Shown in pieces: positions 1-9,360 of a stretch of 41,109 nucleotides of DNA. The number at the start of each line of letters is the position of its first letter. Position 1 is the first letter of the stretch. Origin of the DNA: Sulfuricurvum sp. (lineage in GTDB: Bacteria > Campylobacterota > Campylobacteria > Campylobacterales > Sulfurimonadaceae); NCBI RefSeq assembly GCF_028688295.1, contig NZ_JAQTYM010000017.1, positions 1 to 41,109 of the forward strand, read 5' to 3'. A model generated the notes under the pieces. It saw nothing but the letters and a program-made list of their open reading frames with translations. It did no database searches and was not told where the DNA came from. A program made the translations under genes and the position numbers.

Positions 1-84
1 CGGACGATGATAGCTATTATGGAAAACTTCCAACACGAAGACGGAACGATTAGCATCCCTGCTGTTCTTCAAAAATACCTTTAA
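1..84 (+). CDS. serS: Seryl-tRNA synthetase, C-terminal end (partial)
   Basis: Only the last 27 codons are in the window, ending at TAA 82-84. The peptide starts RTMIAIMENFQ and ends with IPAVLQKYL. This matches the closing motif of bacterial seryl-tRNA synthetases (an R-T-x-x-A-x-x-E-N segment followed by a short I-P-x-x-L tail). The enzyme charges tRNA-Ser in the cytoplasm. The next gene starts 18 nt downstream on the same strand, so the two are probably co-transcribed. The call rests on this short C-terminal signature alone. Confidence 0.8.
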   Translation, partial: RTMIAIMENFQHEDGTISIPAVLQKYL

Positions 85-102
85 TCAGGATAAAGATACG
101 CC

Positions 103-2454
103 ATGGCCGAAGAACAAGAAGAGATAATCATTATCGAAGAAGCCGATGCGGCAGGTATGGATACCGCTCCCTCTTCGAGCAATGATACTTCTGAACCGGA
201 TGAGAGCTCAAACAAAAAGAAAAAACTCATTTTTATCGGTGGAGCACTTGCCCTTTTACTACTCGTTGGCGGAAGCAGTTGGGTTCTATTTTTTAGCGGA
301 ACCGATGAGGCTATCACCCAAAACCTCGATGCCCCTATCGCCGATAAAATCAAAAAAACCGATGAAACAATTATCGAACCAAGCGCTTTGGAAAACATGA
401 TCGAACGTGCCAACTATTTGTACACAAACGGCAATCAAACAGAAGCATTAAAACTTTATGAAAAAATCGCCCTCTATTCCGAAGCAATCAGCCAATACAA
501 TCTAGGGGTAGTACAACTCAAAGAGGGAGAACATGCAGGGGCGTTGGAGAACTTTAAACGCTCTATAGAGAGCAGCGAAAATCGATGTGTTAGTGCTATT
601 AATGCGGCAGTCTGCGCTTTACATCTAAAACGGGAAAAAGATTTCAATTATTACATCGATATGGCACAAACGTACCTCCCGAAAGAGGTTAATTCACCAA
701 TGTATTCTTATTATTATGCATTGATAAATTACTATAAAGGACGTTATTTAGAAGCCCTTAGTGCCCTTAAACACCCTACCACCGAAGAATATCTAGAAAC
801 TCAAAATAAACTCCGAGCTAAAATCGGAGCACTTTATGGTGATTATGATGATGCTATCAGTGCCTTAGAAAATCCGTTTCAAGAAGAAGACTCTTTTTCC
901 TTGGGACTGATGTATGCGAACATTGGTGATTTGACTTTGGCTAAAAAGTATTTGAGCGATGCAATGATTCAAAATGACAAACCAATTCAAGAACAGCTTG
1001 CTCTTGCTTTCGTCTATCTAAAATCAGGATTCCAAGGTGATGCCGGTGTACTCATAAAAGATACAACGGATACCTATCCGAATGAAGTTTATACACCTTA
1101 TCCGATTGAAGTTATTTTAAAGTCATCTCTTTTTAATCCGGATGATATACAAAAGGTTTATCGAGATCGTAAGCAAAACAATCGGACAAAAATCTATCAA
1201 ACTCTCTTTTATTTTGCCCCTTACAAAATCTTTAATGCCGATCAAACCATTAGCTATATCCGTAAAGGAAATGCCAACATTTACATTGATGACATAACCA
1301 GTGCAAAAGAGTATTTACAAAAAAGTACCCGTGCTTCCAGCGTTGATTACGGCATAGCACTAGCGATACAAAAAGCCCTTAAATTCCGCCTTCGAGATGC
1401 CAATCAACAACTCTTAGCTCTTCTAAAGCGCAATCCGCAACACTCCATTTTACATTACAATTTAGCACTTACCTACGCACAATTAGGCGATGTGTCTAAA
1501 GCGTATGATCATTTTCTTCGCTCCTACCATCTTGATGCCAATAACTATATGTCCGGAATTTTTGCCCTTATGAGTTCTGAGATGATCGGTAAAAGCAATC
1601 CTAAATTGAGTTCAATTTTAAAAGATAACCTCGCGCAAGAAGCAGTGAAAGAAGAGTTTGAACTTTACCGTTCAATGGTAGATATTACCCAAAACAATCT
1701 CCCTAGTGCAGCGAAATGGCTCGATAATACCTATAAAGAACGACCTCTATATTTAGCATTAAAAATTGCTATTGCTACCGAAATGGGTAAGACTGAGATC
1801 GCTCAAAAAACAGCAAAACGGTTAGCATCACTTCAACCTAACGATATTCTTCCCCACCTAATCGTGATTGATACCCACTTTAGTGACCAAAAAACAAAAC
1901 AGTTCGCCTCTTCTGCTATCAATTATCTCAAAAAACAAACCTTTCAATACGATGATCTTTATTTTGGACCACAACTCACAAGGGACAAGAGTATCTTAAT
2001 GGCGATGATGACTGGACAGCTTGTCCCCTTGATCGAACGTCTTGAAAACCAACTGCAAACGACTACCGATCATGCTGCTGATATTATGGGAGCACTGGCT
2101 CAGGCCTATTTTTACAAGCAAGAGTTTGAAAAGTCTTATACCCTCTACAATCAACTCATTGATACCTACAAAGTACGTGATGAGCATACCCTTTTTATGG
2201 GTGCCTGCGCATCAATCGGCTCAGAACATTATGAAAATGCTATCGCTTTGCTCGAACTTTCAAAATTAAAGAATACAAACTTTTTAGAGAGTCGTTACGC
2301 CCTTGCACTGCTTTACATGCAAGTACGCAATAATCCAGGTGCCATTATTCAACTGAGTAAAATGGGGAATACCGGTTTTGTATCGCGCTATTTTGATTTT
2401 AGAATTGATACCGATAAACTTGCCAATGAGCCTAAAAAATACCACGCCCTATAA
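103..2454 (+). CDS. Membrane-anchored tetratricopeptide repeat protein
   Basis: This 783-residue protein has an acidic cytoplasmic N-terminus (1-37), a KKKK stop-transfer signal, and one membrane helix at about 42-64. A long helical region follows, with TPR-like repeats that are clearest around residues 95-330, 440-480 and 650-760 (A-x-x-x-Y/F-x-x-A-L patterns such as QTEALKLYEKIA). I predict an N-in orientation with the TPR array in the periplasm, acting as a protein-interaction scaffold. No catalytic motif is visible. The ATG follows an AGGA at about 12 nt. The gene lies directly behind serS, and its last 6 nt overlap the oppositely oriented pssA. Its specific partner is unknown. Confidence 0.85.
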   Translation: MAEEQEEIIIIEEADAAGMDTAPSSSNDTSEPDESSNKKKKLIFIGGALALLLLVGGSSWVLFFSGTDEAITQNLDAPIADKIKKTDETIIEPSALENMIERANYLYTNGNQTEALKLYEKIALYSEAISQYNLGVVQLKEGEHAGALENFKRSIESSENRCVSAINAAVCALHLKREKDFNYYIDMAQTYLPKEVNSPMYSYYYALINYYKGRYLEALSALKHPTTEEYLETQNKLRAKIGALYGDYDDAISALENPFQEEDSFSLGLMYANIGDLTLAKKYLSDAMIQNDKPIQEQLALAFVYLKSGFQGDAGVLIKDTTDTYPNEVYTPYPIEVILKSSLFNPDDIQKVYRDRKQNNRTKIYQTLFYFAPYKIFNADQTISYIRKGNANIYIDDITSAKEYLQKSTRASSVDYGIALAIQKALKFRLRDANQQLLALLKRNPQHSILHYNLALTYAQLGDVSKAYDHFLRSYHLDANNYMSGIFALMSSEMIGKSNPKLSSILKDNLAQEAVKEEFELYRSMVDITQNNLPSAAKWLDNTYKERPLYLALKIAIATEMGKTEIAQKTAKRLASLQPNDILPHLIVIDTHFSDQKTKQFASSAINYLKKQTFQYDDLYFGPQLTRDKSILMAMMTGQLVPLIERLENQLQTTTDHAADIMGALAQAYFYKQEFEKSYTLYNQLIDTYKVRDEHTLFMGACASIGSEHYENAIALLELSKLKNTNFLESRYALALLYMQVRNNPGAIIQLSKMGNTGFVSRYFDFRIDTDKLANEPKKYHAL

Positions 2455-3162
2455 AAAACGGCGTAAAAGATAGAATGAGGCTCGCAGTGGACCATAAAGT
2501 AAATAGCCCGCTGCAATAATGGCCATCCCCTCAATCGGGTAAATAAATACACCCAACGCAATCACAATCAATCCAACCAAAAAGCGCATAAAATGAAATG
2601 ATTTAAAGCTGATTTTTTTGAAACTTGGATAGCGTATGTTACTCACCATTAAAATAGACAAAAGGACACTTAAGGGTAAAATAAAAACTTTTAAGTGGAC
2701 AAAATCGCGATATTGTTCCAGTAAAATAATCGCAATTGAGATCATAATAGCCGCTGTTGGAATAGGAAGACCGATAAAAACACTCGGTTCTATCCGTGAT
2801 GTCGTTACATTAAATCGTGCGAGTCGAACCGCCCCAAAAATAATAAAAAGGGCACTCACCACAATCCCTATACGACCATACAAGTCACCGACATAAAAAT
2901 ACAATAACAGAGCAGGAGCAACTCCAAAAGCAACGATATCAGCCAAAGAATCAAACTCTACCCCGAAATGACTGGCAGTGTTTGTCATACGGGCTACACG
3001 TCCATCTAGCCCATCAAAAATAAGCGCCAAAAAAATGAACCAAGCGGCAGAAACGAACTCTCCCTCTACCCCTAAAGAGATAGCAAAAAAACCGGTAAAA
3101 ATTGAAGCTGCGGTAAAAAGGTTAGGGAGAAGATAGGCAATAGGCGGTGGGGGCTGACGCAT
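2449..3162 (-). CDS. pssA: CDP-diacylglycerol--serine O-phosphatidyltransferase
   Basis: This 237-residue polytopic membrane protein makes phosphatidylserine from CDP-diacylglycerol and serine, the first committed step to phosphatidylethanolamine. The CDP-alcohol phosphatidyltransferase signature D-G-x2-A-R-x8-G-x3-D-x3-D is complete from D53 to D75 (DGRVARM...GVEFDSLAD). The hydrophobic segments fit the multi-helix fold of the Gram-positive/epsilonproteobacterial PssA type rather than the E. coli PLD type. The start lies 4 nt after the psd stop, so it is the last gene of the leftward run. Its TAG overlaps the end of the convergent TPR gene. Confidence 0.95.
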   Translation of the reverse strand: MRQPPPPIAYLLPNLFTAASIFTGFFAISLGVEGEFVSAAWFIFLALIFDGLDGRVARMTNTASHFGVEFDSLADIVAFGVAPALLLYFYVGDLYGRIGIVVSALFIIFGAVRLARFNVTTSRIEPSVFIGLPIPTAAIMISIAIILLEQYRDFVHLKVFILPLSVLLSILMVSNIRYPSFKKISFKSFHFMRFLVGLIVIALGVFIYPIEGMAIIAAGYLLYGPLRASFYLLRRFL

Positions 3163-3166
3163 CGAC

Positions 3167-3814
3167 TTACGCTGCGTTTAGATACCCAATAACACTCTCA
3201 CCGGCACGAACCGAAGAACCTGCATTGACGGATAAGCGCGTATCTTGTGGTAAATAAATAATCGTTCGACCTTTAGCTAAAAAACCGTAACGGGTACCTT
3301 CTTTACATTTTTGACTTTTTTCTACCTCGATACCGATAGGAAAACAGCTTTGTTCACTCAAATGCTCGATATAAATTTCATCCCCTTTTGAGGATCGAAA
3401 AGAGAGAACTGCTTTCTCATTTAATGTATCTGCCATTGGGTTATAAAGTGGCAATGAAGCTCCACGACGAATCTTAAACCCTTCAATACTACCATCGAAC
3501 GGTGCACGCAGAATCGATACATCCCACAACGAATTCATAATGGTGAGTTTAGTCATTTTTTGCTCGTCCACCATCGTCTCTTCGATCGAGAGGACAACGC
3601 CATCTACACTGCTGATAATCCCCTGCTCTTCACTTTGGAGTGTATTGCGCTCCGGATTACGAAAGATGATCAATACAGCCAACAATAATGCACCGAATAA
3701 AAATTGAAAAAGGTGCAAACCGGTCATTGTGAAAAATAAAAAAAGAGCGCTCAACACACCCGATAGTAACCATCCTCGGCTAGAAAGGATAAAGGTATCA
3801 CTTTGAACGCTCAT
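3167..3814 (-). CDS. psd: Phosphatidylserine decarboxylase (short family)
   Basis: This 215-residue protein decarboxylates phosphatidylserine to phosphatidylethanolamine at the inner membrane. Hydrophobic segments at about 15-46 anchor it. The pyruvoyl-generating cleavage motif is near the C-terminus (NAGSSVRAGE), with self-cleavage expected between G199 and S200 to leave a small alpha chain. The length and GSS motif match the short Psd-related family rather than the roughly 300-residue E. coli LGST type. A good GGGAG lies 5 nt before ATG 3814. It is placed directly before pssA, so consecutive steps of one pathway are encoded side by side. Confidence 0.93.
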   Translation of the reverse strand: MSVQSDTFILSSRGWLLSGVLSALFLFFTMTGLHLFQFLFGALLLAVLIIFRNPERNTLQSEEQGIISSVDGVVLSIEETMVDEQKMTKLTIMNSLWDVSILRAPFDGSIEGFKIRRGASLPLYNPMADTLNEKAVLSFRSSKGDEIYIEHLSEQSCFPIGIEVEKSQKCKEGTRYGFLAKGRTIIYLPQDTRLSVNAGSSVRAGESVIGYLNAA

Positions 3815-3826
3815 AATATCTCCCTT

Positions 3827-5779
3827 TTATTCGTCAATGACTATTTTTTTACTTGATGGTGTCTCTTTGGGTGCTTCTACTTTTGTTTCAATATTATTTT
3901 CAACTTCAAAAGCTTGAATTATCTCACGAACCTGATTACCACTGATATTCTCTTTTGCATACAAAAGTTCGACGATTTTTTCGATAGCATCACGATATTC
4001 TTCCAATCGCTCTTTGACCGCAATATAACGTTCAGCCAAAGTGGATTTAATGAACTCATCCATCTGTTCAGCCATTTTTTCACTGTACTCTTTTGCCTGA
4101 GTCATACCGCCGCCCAAGAAAGTACTGCGTTGACGTTCTAGTACCATTAGACCTGCGACATCACTCATACCATACATTTGTACCATCGCTTTGAGAATAT
4201 CGGTTGTTCGTTCCAAATCATTGGCTGCGCCGGTAGAAATTTCACCGATAAAGACCTCTTCTGCTGCACGTCCTCCGAGCAATACATCGATTTCAGCGAT
4301 TAATTCATGACGTTGCATCAAATATTTATTCTCTTCAGGGGTATTGAGTGTATAGCCTAATGCTGCCAGTCCACGAGGGACAATAGAAACTTTGGAAACT
4401 TTTTTAGCGCCCTTAGTTGTCTCTGCTAATAATGCATGTCCACTCTCATGATACGCCACGATTCGCTTCTCTTTTTCATCAATACGACGACTCTTTTTCG
4501 ACAATCCGGCAATAGCACGTTCTACCGCTTCACGCATATCAGCTTGACGTACAGTTTTTTGGCTTTTGCGACCTGCAAGTAATGCCGCTTCATTAATAAT
4601 GTTGGCTAAATCTGCTCCGGCAAGACCTGCAGTAAGACGCGCAATCTCTTCAAGATCAACATCTGCATCTTGCTTCACCCCTTTAGCATGAACATTAAGA
4701 ATGTCAATACGCCCTTGGAAATCGGGTTTATCGACCAATACTTGACGGTCAAATCGTCCCGGACGAAGAAGTGCAGGATCGAGAATTTCAGGACGGTTAG
4801 TCGCTGCTAAAATGATGATCGGAGTATCGGTTCCAAAACCGTCCATCTCGGCGAGGAGTTGATTGAGGGTTTGTTCACGCTCATCATTTCCCCCCATCAT
4901 CCCGCCTGCTGCACGGCTTTTACCGATTGCATCGATCTCATCGATAAAGATGATTGAAGGGGCATCTTTTTTTGCTTGCTCAAATAAATCACGAACACGT
5001 GCCGCACCGACACCGACAAACATTTCGATAAAACTCGATCCCGATACTGAGAAAAAGGGCACTTCTGCCTCTCCTGCAACGGCTTTTGCCAATAATGTTT
5101 TACCGGTACCAGGGCTACCGACGAGTAACACTCCTTTAGGAATTTTCGCCCCCAGTTCTACGTAACGATCCGGAGATTTTAAGAAGTCGACAATCTCTAA
5201 AACTTCTTCTTTAGCTTCTTGCGCACCGGCTACATCATCAAATTTCGTTTTCGGTTTTTCGGAATTAATCAGTTTTTTGGAATTTCCCATCCCCAAAATA
5301 CCGCCACCCATGCTTTTTTGCATACGACCTGCAAAAAACATCCAAATAGCAATAATAATTAAGAAAGGAAACAACCATCCAAACATTTCCGTAAACCAGT
5401 TACTCTCTGAAAAGCCGACATAGTTAATCCCTTTTTCATCCAATAACGGGATAAGTGTAGCATCGGGACCAACGATACGAGTGGTATAAGCCACTTTACC
5501 GGTTCCATCGTTTCCAACAGCACGTATGTAGGTTTGTCCGATAGAGACTTTTTCAACCTGTTTATCTTGGATAAGCTTTTTAAGATCAGCGTAACTGATC
5601 TCTTGGGTACGTGTCACATTTTGACCATTTATTTTACCGGTGAGCTCATTTTCATCCCCTATTACAGCTTTGAACAAAATAATAATAACGATTGAAAAAA
5701 TAGCAAAGGTAATTAAAGGATTTTTGTTAAAAAAATTACTGTTTTTATCCGGATTCGGATTCGATTCGTTTTTAGACAT
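3827..5779 (-). CDS. ftsH: ATP-dependent zinc metalloprotease FtsH
   Basis: This 650-residue membrane AAA+ protease degrades membrane and short-lived cytosolic proteins. Two membrane helices (about 21-40 and 133-151) flank a periplasmic domain. The Walker A is at 221-228 (GSPGTGKT), Walker B at about 276-282 (IIFIDEID), the pore loop MFVG at about 253-256, and the second region of homology ends in RPGRFD. The zinc site is HESGH at 444-448, with a downstream acidic ligand in the GAANDLE segment. All hallmark residues are present and the length is normal. The AAGGA ribosome-binding site lies inside the last codons of prmA, which suggests coupled expression. Confidence 0.98.
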   Translation of the reverse strand: MSKNESNPNPDKNSNFFNKNPLITFAIFSIVIIILFKAVIGDENELTGKINGQNVTRTQEISYADLKKLIQDKQVEKVSIGQTYIRAVGNDGTGKVAYTTRIVGPDATLIPLLDEKGINYVGFSESNWFTEMFGWLFPFLIIIAIWMFFAGRMQKSMGGGILGMGNSKKLINSEKPKTKFDDVAGAQEAKEEVLEIVDFLKSPDRYVELGAKIPKGVLLVGSPGTGKTLLAKAVAGEAEVPFFSVSGSSFIEMFVGVGAARVRDLFEQAKKDAPSIIFIDEIDAIGKSRAAGGMMGGNDEREQTLNQLLAEMDGFGTDTPIIILAATNRPEILDPALLRPGRFDRQVLVDKPDFQGRIDILNVHAKGVKQDADVDLEEIARLTAGLAGADLANIINEAALLAGRKSQKTVRQADMREAVERAIAGLSKKSRRIDEKEKRIVAYHESGHALLAETTKGAKKVSKVSIVPRGLAALGYTLNTPEENKYLMQRHELIAEIDVLLGGRAAEEVFIGEISTGAANDLERTTDILKAMVQMYGMSDVAGLMVLERQRSTFLGGGMTQAKEYSEKMAEQMDEFIKSTLAERYIAVKERLEEYRDAIEKIVELLYAKENISGNQVREIIQAFEVENNIETKVEAPKETPSSKKIVIDE

Positions 5780-5783
5780 AGAA

Positions 5784-6617
5784 TTAGTTTCCTTTTTGAG
5801 TAACGACCAGTGTCACCCATTCATTTTCGACGATACGTTCTGTTAATTCAAGCGTTTTGTAAGCGCGTAGAACTTTATCTTCATATTTATCCATTATCCC
5901 TGAGAGGATCAAAATGCCCCCTTCACGTAACCGTTTTTTAAGATCACTCGCAATAAAAACAAGGACATCAGCAACAATATTTGCGATGATCACATCATAC
6001 GTTTCATCACTCTCTTGAACGGGGCCTTCCCAGAGGCGTCGATAAGTAATCTGGTTTTGCTCTGCATTGGCAATTGCATTTTCTACCGAAAGGGGATCGG
6101 TATCACACGCATCGACCATAGCCCCTTTTTTAATTGCAGCAATCGCTAAAATCCCGCTGCCACATCCAACATCCATAACTTCATCGCCTGTTTTAACGTA
6201 TTTGGCTACAGCACGTAAACATGAAGCCGTAGTGGGATGATGCCCTGTTCCAAAAGCAAGAGCAGGATCGATGGCTATGTTTAACATCCCCTCACACGGT
6301 TTTTCCCATGTAGGATGAATGTAAAACGGCTCAATTTTAATCGGTGTTATCCCTTGTTGATACTGCGCAATCCAATCGTCATTTTTCTCTTTAGTAAGGG
6401 TCATATCAACATCAACAACCTCACCTAATGCACGTTGCAGTGCTTCGCTAAACTGCTCGATTCCCCACATAATGGTTTCGAGGTCCTCTTCACTACGAAT
6501 GATAAACCCCTCATCAATCTCTTCAAAACCGACAGGGATAGCATCAACTAAAAAATCGCTAAAAAGTTCTCTATGCGATGATGGCTTAACCACCAACATA
6601 TAATAGTAGTCTTGCAT
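5784..6617 (-). CDS. prmA: Ribosomal protein L11 methyltransferase
   Basis: This 277-residue SAM-dependent enzyme trimethylates ribosomal protein L11. The N-terminal L11-recognition domain (about 1-95) is followed by a Rossmann methyltransferase domain. That domain has AFGTGHHPTT just before motif I (DVGCGSGILAIA), and the NIVADVL motif typical of PrmA in place of NPPF. ATG 6617 shares one base with the stop of the upstream receiver gene, and the ftsH start follows after 4 nt. This is one tight operon. The ftsH-prmA-cheY order is a conserved Campylobacterota arrangement. Confidence 0.95.
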   Translation of the reverse strand: MQDYYYMLVVKPSSHRELFSDFLVDAIPVGFEEIDEGFIIRSEEDLETIMWGIEQFSEALQRALGEVVDVDMTLTKEKNDDWIAQYQQGITPIKIEPFYIHPTWEKPCEGMLNIAIDPALAFGTGHHPTTASCLRAVAKYVKTGDEVMDVGCGSGILAIAAIKKGAMVDACDTDPLSVENAIANAEQNQITYRRLWEGPVQESDETYDVIIANIVADVLVFIASDLKKRLREGGILILSGIMDKYEDKVLRAYKTLELTERIVENEWVTLVVTQKGN

Positions 6618-6991
6618 TAACCCTCAGTACCAAGTACGGCAGCAAGTTTTTCTTTTAAAACTTGAGGAGTGAACGGTTTAACAATGTAATTATTGACCCC
6701 TGCTTTAAGGGCAGTAATAACTTCTGCTTTCCCCCCTTCAGTCGTAACCATAATGATCGGAAGATCGCTAAAACGTGGGTCGGCACGCACTTGCTTAACC
6801 AATTCAAGTCCATTCATCTCCGGCATATTCCAGTCCGTAATCAACATTCCCATATCTGGATTAGCATCAAGAACACTCCATCCTTGCAATCCGTCTTCAC
6901 CCTCTAAAACATCTTCGTAACCAAGTCTAGAAAGAGTGTTTTTGATAATACGGCGCATTGTCGAGCTATCATCTACAACTAATAATTTCAA
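6617..6991 (-). CDS. cheY: CheY-type single-domain response regulator (TTG start)
   Basis: This is a stand-alone receiver of 124 residues from TTG 6991. An acidic pair D7/D8, phospho-acceptor D53 (LITDWNMP), T84 and K105 (YIVKPF) form the full phosphorylation set. There is no output domain, so it should act by binding a partner, classically the flagellar switch (FliM). The start is set by AAAGGA at 6998-7003, 6 nt before the TTG. The longer reading from TTG 7009 would bury that site and add six residues not found at CheY N-termini. The stop overlaps prmA by one base. Chemotaxis CheY is the best fit, given this genomic neighbourhood in relatives. Confidence 0.88.
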   Translation of the reverse strand: MKLLVVDDSSTMRRIIKNTLSRLGYEDVLEGEDGLQGWSVLDANPDMGMLITDWNMPEMNGLELVKQVRADPRFSDLPIIMVTTEGGKAEVITALKAGVNNYIVKPFTPQVLKEKLAAVLGTEG

Positions 6992-6997
6992 AGCAAA

Positions 6998-7003
6998 TCC
7001 TTT
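6998..7003 (-). promoter_or_regulatory. Ribosome-binding site deciding the cheY start
   Basis: The minus strand reads AAAGGA here, 6 nt before TTG 6991. It supports the shorter MKLLVVDD start over the TTG at 7009, which lies upstream of it. Confidence 0.7.
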
Positions 7004-7066
7004 TGTCAATTCTTATTGAGAGAGAATAAATATCCCAATGATAACCTATCCATCTTTGTGAGAAGT

Positions 7067-7765
7067 TTAAAGATATTTTTTGAGATCAATTTTTCCCTCA
7101 TAAAATGCTTTCCCAACGATTACACCGGAGACTTCTTGAGACAGTTGCAAGGCTTCGATATCACTTCCATCTTTAACACCGCCGCTTGCGATCGTTGGTA
7201 TTTTGGAGGCTCTGGCTATTTCAAGGGTAAATTCCACATTGACACCACTAAGAGTACCATCACGCCCTACGTCGGTACAAATAATAGCTTCCACACCCGC
7301 GTCTGCAAAAGCACGTGCCAAATCAGTCGCTCTCATGGAACTTACTTCGCCCCATCCCTCAACAGCAACGTATCCATCAATCGCATCAATGCCAACAACA
7401 ATAGGGTACTTTGCCGCCATTGATTTCACAAATTCAGGATCACGCAGAGCAATCGAACCTAAGATGAGACGATCTATCCCTAATTCCAAATAACGCTGAA
7501 TCGTCGCTTCATCACGAATACCGCCGCCAAGTTGGAGTTTAACATTACAATTTTCACGAATAGCCCGAATTTGTTCCAAATTTTTTGGCTCTCCTGCAAA
7601 CGCCCCGTTAAGATCCACTAAATGAACCCAAGTAGCACCCATCTCTTCAAATGTTTTAACCAATTCCCATGGAGTATCAGAGTAGATTTTAGCACTCTCC
7701 ATAAGTCCTTTAGTAAGACGGACTGCTTTGCCGTCTTTGAGATCGATCGCTGGAAAAATTGTCAT
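7067..7765 (-). CDS. hisA: Phosphoribosylformimino-5-aminoimidazole carboxamide ribotide isomerase
   Basis: This 232-residue (beta/alpha)8 enzyme catalyses the Amadori isomerisation that converts ProFAR to PRFAR in histidine synthesis. The catalytic D8 is in the N-terminal FPAIDLKDG motif. The second half-barrel has [13 protein letters not shown], and phosphate-binding glycines occur at LGGGIRD and ASGGVKD. The length is normal. AAAGGA lies 9 nt before ATG 7765. It is 13 nt downstream of hisH, whose product works at the next step. The gap to cheY (7010-7066 plus leader) shows no clear terminator. Confidence 0.96.
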   Translation of the reverse strand: MTIFPAIDLKDGKAVRLTKGLMESAKIYSDTPWELVKTFEEMGATWVHLVDLNGAFAGEPKNLEQIRAIRENCNVKLQLGGGIRDEATIQRYLELGIDRLILGSIALRDPEFVKSMAAKYPIVVGIDAIDGYVAVEGWGEVSSMRATDLARAFADAGVEAIICTDVGRDGTLSGVNVEFTLEIARASKIPTIASGGVKDGSDIEALQLSQEVSGVIVGKAFYEGKIDLKKYL

Positions 7766-7778
7766 AAAATAAAATCCT

Positions 7779-8390
7779 TTATAGGTTAATAAAATTTTTG
7801 AGAATATTCAAACCGTTTTGATGGCTTTTCTCTGGATGGGGCTGAATTCCCATAACATTTTCATGGGCTACTGCACTTGTAAAACGGTATCCGTAAACGG
7901 ACTCACCAATACTGTCTCTTTCATCTTGACACAGAGCATGATAGGAGTGGACGAAATAAAGATAATGGGCTTCATCGAGTCCCGCAAATAACGGGTGTTC
8001 CCGTGTAAACATCCGGTTCCATCCCATATGGGGAACTTTCAAAGGAGTCTTAAAACGGCTCGTATCAAACGCCACTACTCGCCCCTCTATCAATCCAAGC
8101 CCCTCAGATATTCCGAACTCTTCACTCGATTCAAACAGCAGCTGCATCCCCAAACAGATTCCGAGGAGATATTTTCCGCTCGCGGCATATTCACGTACCG
8201 CTTCATCCATACCCCGCTCTCTCAAATGCTCCATCGCATCTCCAAATGCACCGACTCCGGGGAGGATAATACGGTCATACGTTTTTAATTTTTCAGGATC
8301 AGACTCAACAATAACTTTTTCCCCTAAAAGATCAAATGCATTTTTGACACTGGCAAGATTGCCCATGTTATAATCGACAATTGCTATCAA
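7779..8390 (-). CDS. hisH: Imidazole glycerol phosphate synthase, glutaminase subunit
   Basis: This 203-residue class I glutamine amidotransferase supplies ammonia to HisF for IGP and AICAR formation. The catalytic triad is visible: C79 in LLGICLGMQ, and H185 and E187 in QPHPEKS. The start is a TTG at 8390 (M-I-A-I-V-D-Y-N), preceded by AGGAG at 7 nt. The TTGA overlaps the TGA of the upstream PDC gene, so translation is probably coupled. The HisF partner is not in this window. Confidence 0.96.
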   Translation of the reverse strand: MIAIVDYNMGNLASVKNAFDLLGEKVIVESDPEKLKTYDRIILPGVGAFGDAMEHLRERGMDEAVREYAASGKYLLGICLGMQLLFESSEEFGISEGLGLIEGRVVAFDTSRFKTPLKVPHMGWNRMFTREHPLFAGLDEAHYLYFVHSYHALCQDERDSIGESVYGYRFTSAVAHENVMGIQPHPEKSHQNGLNILKNFINL

Positions 8391-9295
8391 CGGCGTTCTC
8401 CTAAATTCGTAAAACGGATATAAATCGCAAGTCCGACGAGAAGCATCGCTACCCCTGCGATTATGTAGATTGCATTTACAATCATGTGCGGCTCGGTCAT
8501 GGCAAATTTGAATACCAACATCAGCGCTTCTATCGAAAGGGCGATGATAATCGAACCTAAAAAGCGGACCATTGTTTTATGGATACTCGAAGCCGGATCA
8601 TTTTTAGGCCTGCCCAACACTTCCTCTTCAAAGAGTGTTTTCACCAAATCGAGTATTGCGAGTGATAACGTCAATAAAATCGTGGCTTCAAAAATATCTT
8701 TAATCTCAATTCGATCAACATGACCAAATCCATACGATAAAAATCCCTCGATACCTTTGACAAACAATAACAACGCAACCAAAGCAAGAACAACGGTAAA
8801 TCCTGCATACGCTAATCTAAAAAAGCGTCCTGCTGCTGATTCAAGTGCCATCGGATGGGCAATTTTCAATACCTCTGCCAACGGCATATCGATACACGCC
8901 ACATAAACGATTTCACCATGTTCGTCAAAAATCGGTTCTGATGCCGTAACAGTAAGTTCATCGTTTAACAACGATGGATAAGGATCGGTAATCGTACATC
9001 TTCGCTCATGCATAGCACGGTAATAATAGGCACGTGTTGAACGACTTTCACCGATATCTTCAGCTTTTTTTCCATTTTTTAAATAGGTAGGCGTGACTTG
9101 ATTCCCAGCAGCATCGAGAAGATACGCGGCTTCTAATCCCTTTAAATCTCCACGGATTTTAAGTAAACGGGCAGTTAGAGCTTCAATCGAAACGGAAGGG
9201 AGGTGATTGGGAAGATTTTTGTGAAACAAATAACAAAAATAGGCTCTTGCTTTTGGACGAATTTCTGCAAACTGCTGAATGTCTTGAATAACCAT
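8387..9295 (-). CDS. PDC/Cache-like sensor protein with four C-terminal membrane helices
   Basis: This 302-residue protein has an N-terminal PDC/Cache-like ligand-binding domain (about 45-145). Its signatures are AAYLLDAAGNQVT, an SRAYYYR-like stretch (STRAYYYRAM), and a final strand VYVACIDMPL. Four hydrophobic helices follow at about 161-179, 200-220, 243-263 and 271-293. No kinase, HAMP, GGDEF or methyl-accepting domain is present. No N-terminal membrane helix or signal peptide precedes the sensor, and an in-frame TAA just upstream excludes a longer start. This is unlike classic extracytoplasmic PDC domains. It is the first gene of the leftward his/cheY/ftsH run. Function is unknown beyond sensing. 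Confidence 0.75.
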   Translation of the reverse strand: MVIQDIQQFAEIRPKARAYFCYLFHKNLPNHLPSVSIEALTARLLKIRGDLKGLEAAYLLDAAGNQVTPTYLKNGKKAEDIGESRSTRAYYYRAMHERRCTITDPYPSLLNDELTVTASEPIFDEHGEIVYVACIDMPLAEVLKIAHPMALESAAGRFFRLAYAGFTVVLALVALLLFVKGIEGFLSYGFGHVDRIEIKDIFEATILLTLSLAILDLVKTLFEEEVLGRPKNDPASSIHKTMVRFLGSIIIALSIEALMLVFKFAMTEPHMIVNAIYIIAGVAMLLVGLAIYIRFTNLGERR

Positions 9296-9329
9296 ATATC
9301 CTAACCCTTTGTCCCTTATTTTGATGGGA

Positions 9330-9335
9330 ATTGTA
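9330..9335 (-). promoter_or_regulatory. Putative -10 element for the PDC-hisHA leftward run
   Basis: The minus strand reads TACAAT 34 nt before ATG 9295. No good -35 is seen at 17 nt, as is common in Campylobacterota sigma70 promoters. It lies back to back with the waaC -10. Confidence 0.4.
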
Positions 9336-9347
9336 ACTTAGTTGCGC

Positions 9348-9353
9348 TATAGT
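9348..9353 (+). promoter_or_regulatory. Putative -10 element for waaC, giving a near-leaderless mRNA
   Basis: TATAGT ends 7 nt before the waaC ATG, and no Shine-Dalgarno sequence lies between. Transcription would begin at or next to the start codon. Confidence 0.4.
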
Positions 9354-9360
9354 TACGCTT

